From positions 1-5,534 of the forward strand of contig CAMEQX010000107.1 in assembly GCA_945933905.1 (NCBI GenBank): a stretch of DNA of 5,534 nt. Reading direction: 5' to 3'. The notes under the pieces are model-generated. The model was not told the origin of the DNA and did no database searches. It worked only from the letters and a program-made list of their open reading frames with translations. This document shows positions 4,816 to 5,534 of this stretch, piece after piece (position 1 is the stretch's first letter; every line of letters begins with the position of its first letter). The DNA is from an uncultured Clostridia bacterium (GTDB taxonomy: Bacteria > Bacillota > Clostridia > Oscillospirales > Ruminococcaceae). The position numbers and the translations under genes were made by a program.

Positions 4816-5534
4816 ATGAACTCTGTTCAAATTCTTCTGCTCTGCCTTTGCGGGGCTTTTTTTGTTGTAATCGCGATAATCGCCGCGATTGGAAATCTCT
4901 ACTCGCTCAAGGGAATCCCGAACAAGCGCGTGGGCAACGGACAGCACGGCACAGCGCGATTTGCGACCAACAGCGAGATTGCGCGAACCTACAAGCAGAT
5001 ACCATACACGCCGAAATTGTGGCGAAATGGCGAGCATTTGCCTAGCTTGGACGGGCTGATAGTTGGCTGTGCGGAACGCGCAGGCTCAATGACAGCGCTT
5101 GTCGATGACGCGGACATTCACACGCTGATGATTGGCGCGTCGGGCGTCGGCAAAACCGCTAATTTTCTTTACCCGAACATCGAATACTGCTGCGCGGCGG
5201 GAATGTCGTTCGTTACAACCGACAGCAAGGGCGACCTTTATCGAAACACCGCGACTATCGCCGAGAAGTATTACGGCTACACAATTTCGGTTATCGACCT
5301 GCGAAATCCAACACGCAGCAGCGGGTACAATATGCTATATCTTGTGAATAAATATATGGATTTATACAAGATGGAGGGCAAGCTGGAGTATAAGGCGAAG
5401 TCCGAAAAGTTCGCGAAAATAACCGCCAAAACGATAATTTCGGCGGACGGAAATGTGTCAAATATGGGACAGAACGCGTTTTTCTATGAAGCGGCAGAAG
5501 GCTTGCTGACGGCGGTAATTTTGCTTATCGCGGA
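4816..5534 (+). CDS. VirD4/TraG-type conjugative coupling protein (5' part, runs off the window)
   Basis: The 239 visible residues are the N-terminal part of a type IV coupling ATPase, which brings the relaxase-DNA complex to the secretion channel and powers transfer at the inner face of the membrane. A hydrophobic segment (about 4-26) anchors it. NGQHGTARFAT (41-51) is a signature of VirD4-like proteins of clostridial elements (the CD1115-type group). Walker A is GASGVGKT (107-114), followed by VTTDSKGDLY (133-142), the strand and loop typical of this ATPase family. Walker B lies beyond the window. Family members are about 600 residues. Only one membrane segment is visible before the signature, while many relatives have two and a longer N-terminus. 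Start chosen at 4816 from AAAGGA (4804-4809) 6 nt upstream. Separated from the Toprim gene by the reversed DUF3800 cassette. No strong own promoter seen in the 60 bp upstream on the plus strand. Confidence 0.92.
   Translation, partial: MNSVQILLLCLCGAFFVVIAIIAAIGNLYSLKGIPNKRVGNGQHGTARFATNSEIARTYKQIPYTPKLWRNGEHLPSLDGLIVGCAERAGSMTALVDDADIHTLMIGASGVGKTANFLYPNIEYCCAAGMSFVTTDSKGDLYRNTATIAEKYYGYTISVIDLRNPTRSSGYNMLYLVNKYMDLYKMEGKLEYKAKSEKFAKITAKTIISADGNVSNMGQNAFFYEAAEGLLTAVILLIA

Noticed and set aside
4779..5045. Plus-strand frame starting at 4779
   Set aside because: It is out of frame with the coupling protein, whose membrane segment, Walker A and ribosome site are all in the 4816 frame.
1..5534. 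CRISPR array, tRNA, rRNA or insertion sequence
   Set aside because: No regularly spaced direct repeats, no cloverleaf or rRNA-like stretch, and no transposase motif seen.

Overview
This window looks like a piece of an integrative conjugative or mobilisable element from a Bacillota host, probably a gut- or rumen-type Clostridia. The taxonomic call rests on AGGAGG-type ribosome sites, a UUG start codon, a MobL/MobP3-like relaxase and a VirD4-like coupling protein of the kind found in clostridial elements. No taxonomic marker gene is present.

Layout: (1) Positions 30-893 (minus strand) hold an AT-rich, C-terminally truncated PLP-dependent aminotransferase that differs in composition from the rest and has no evident link to conjugation. 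(2) A 109-bp divergent intergenic region (894-1002) carries a hairpin plus T-run, a candidate oriT or attenuator. (3) Positions 1003-3971 (plus) are the transfer/replication block: relaxase, a small winged-helix protein closely coupled to it, then, after a palindrome-rich spacer, a DUF3991/Toprim protein. (4) Positions 3977-4785 (minus) form a self-contained cassette: a consensus promoter, a roughly 83-nt structured RNA ending in an intrinsic terminator, then a DUF3800 protein. (5) Positions 4816-5534 (plus) begin a VirD4/TraG-type coupling ATPase that runs off the window.

How the parts fit: the relaxase would nick and lead DNA transfer, the coupling protein would bring the relaxosome to the secretion channel, and the Toprim and winged-helix proteins are probably replication or regulatory accessories. 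The DUF3800 cassette sits backwards between two transfer genes, so it is most likely a passenger module.

The most interesting item is that cassette. The RNA has a 17-bp-spaced TTGACA/TATAAT promoter with extended -10, two hairpins whose G-U pairs work only on the minus strand, and a terminator just before the DUF3800 ribosome site. This layout (abundant small RNA, leaky terminator, protein) resembles type III toxin-antitoxin loci. It also matches the known but functionally unexplained association of structured RNA motifs with DUF3800 genes.
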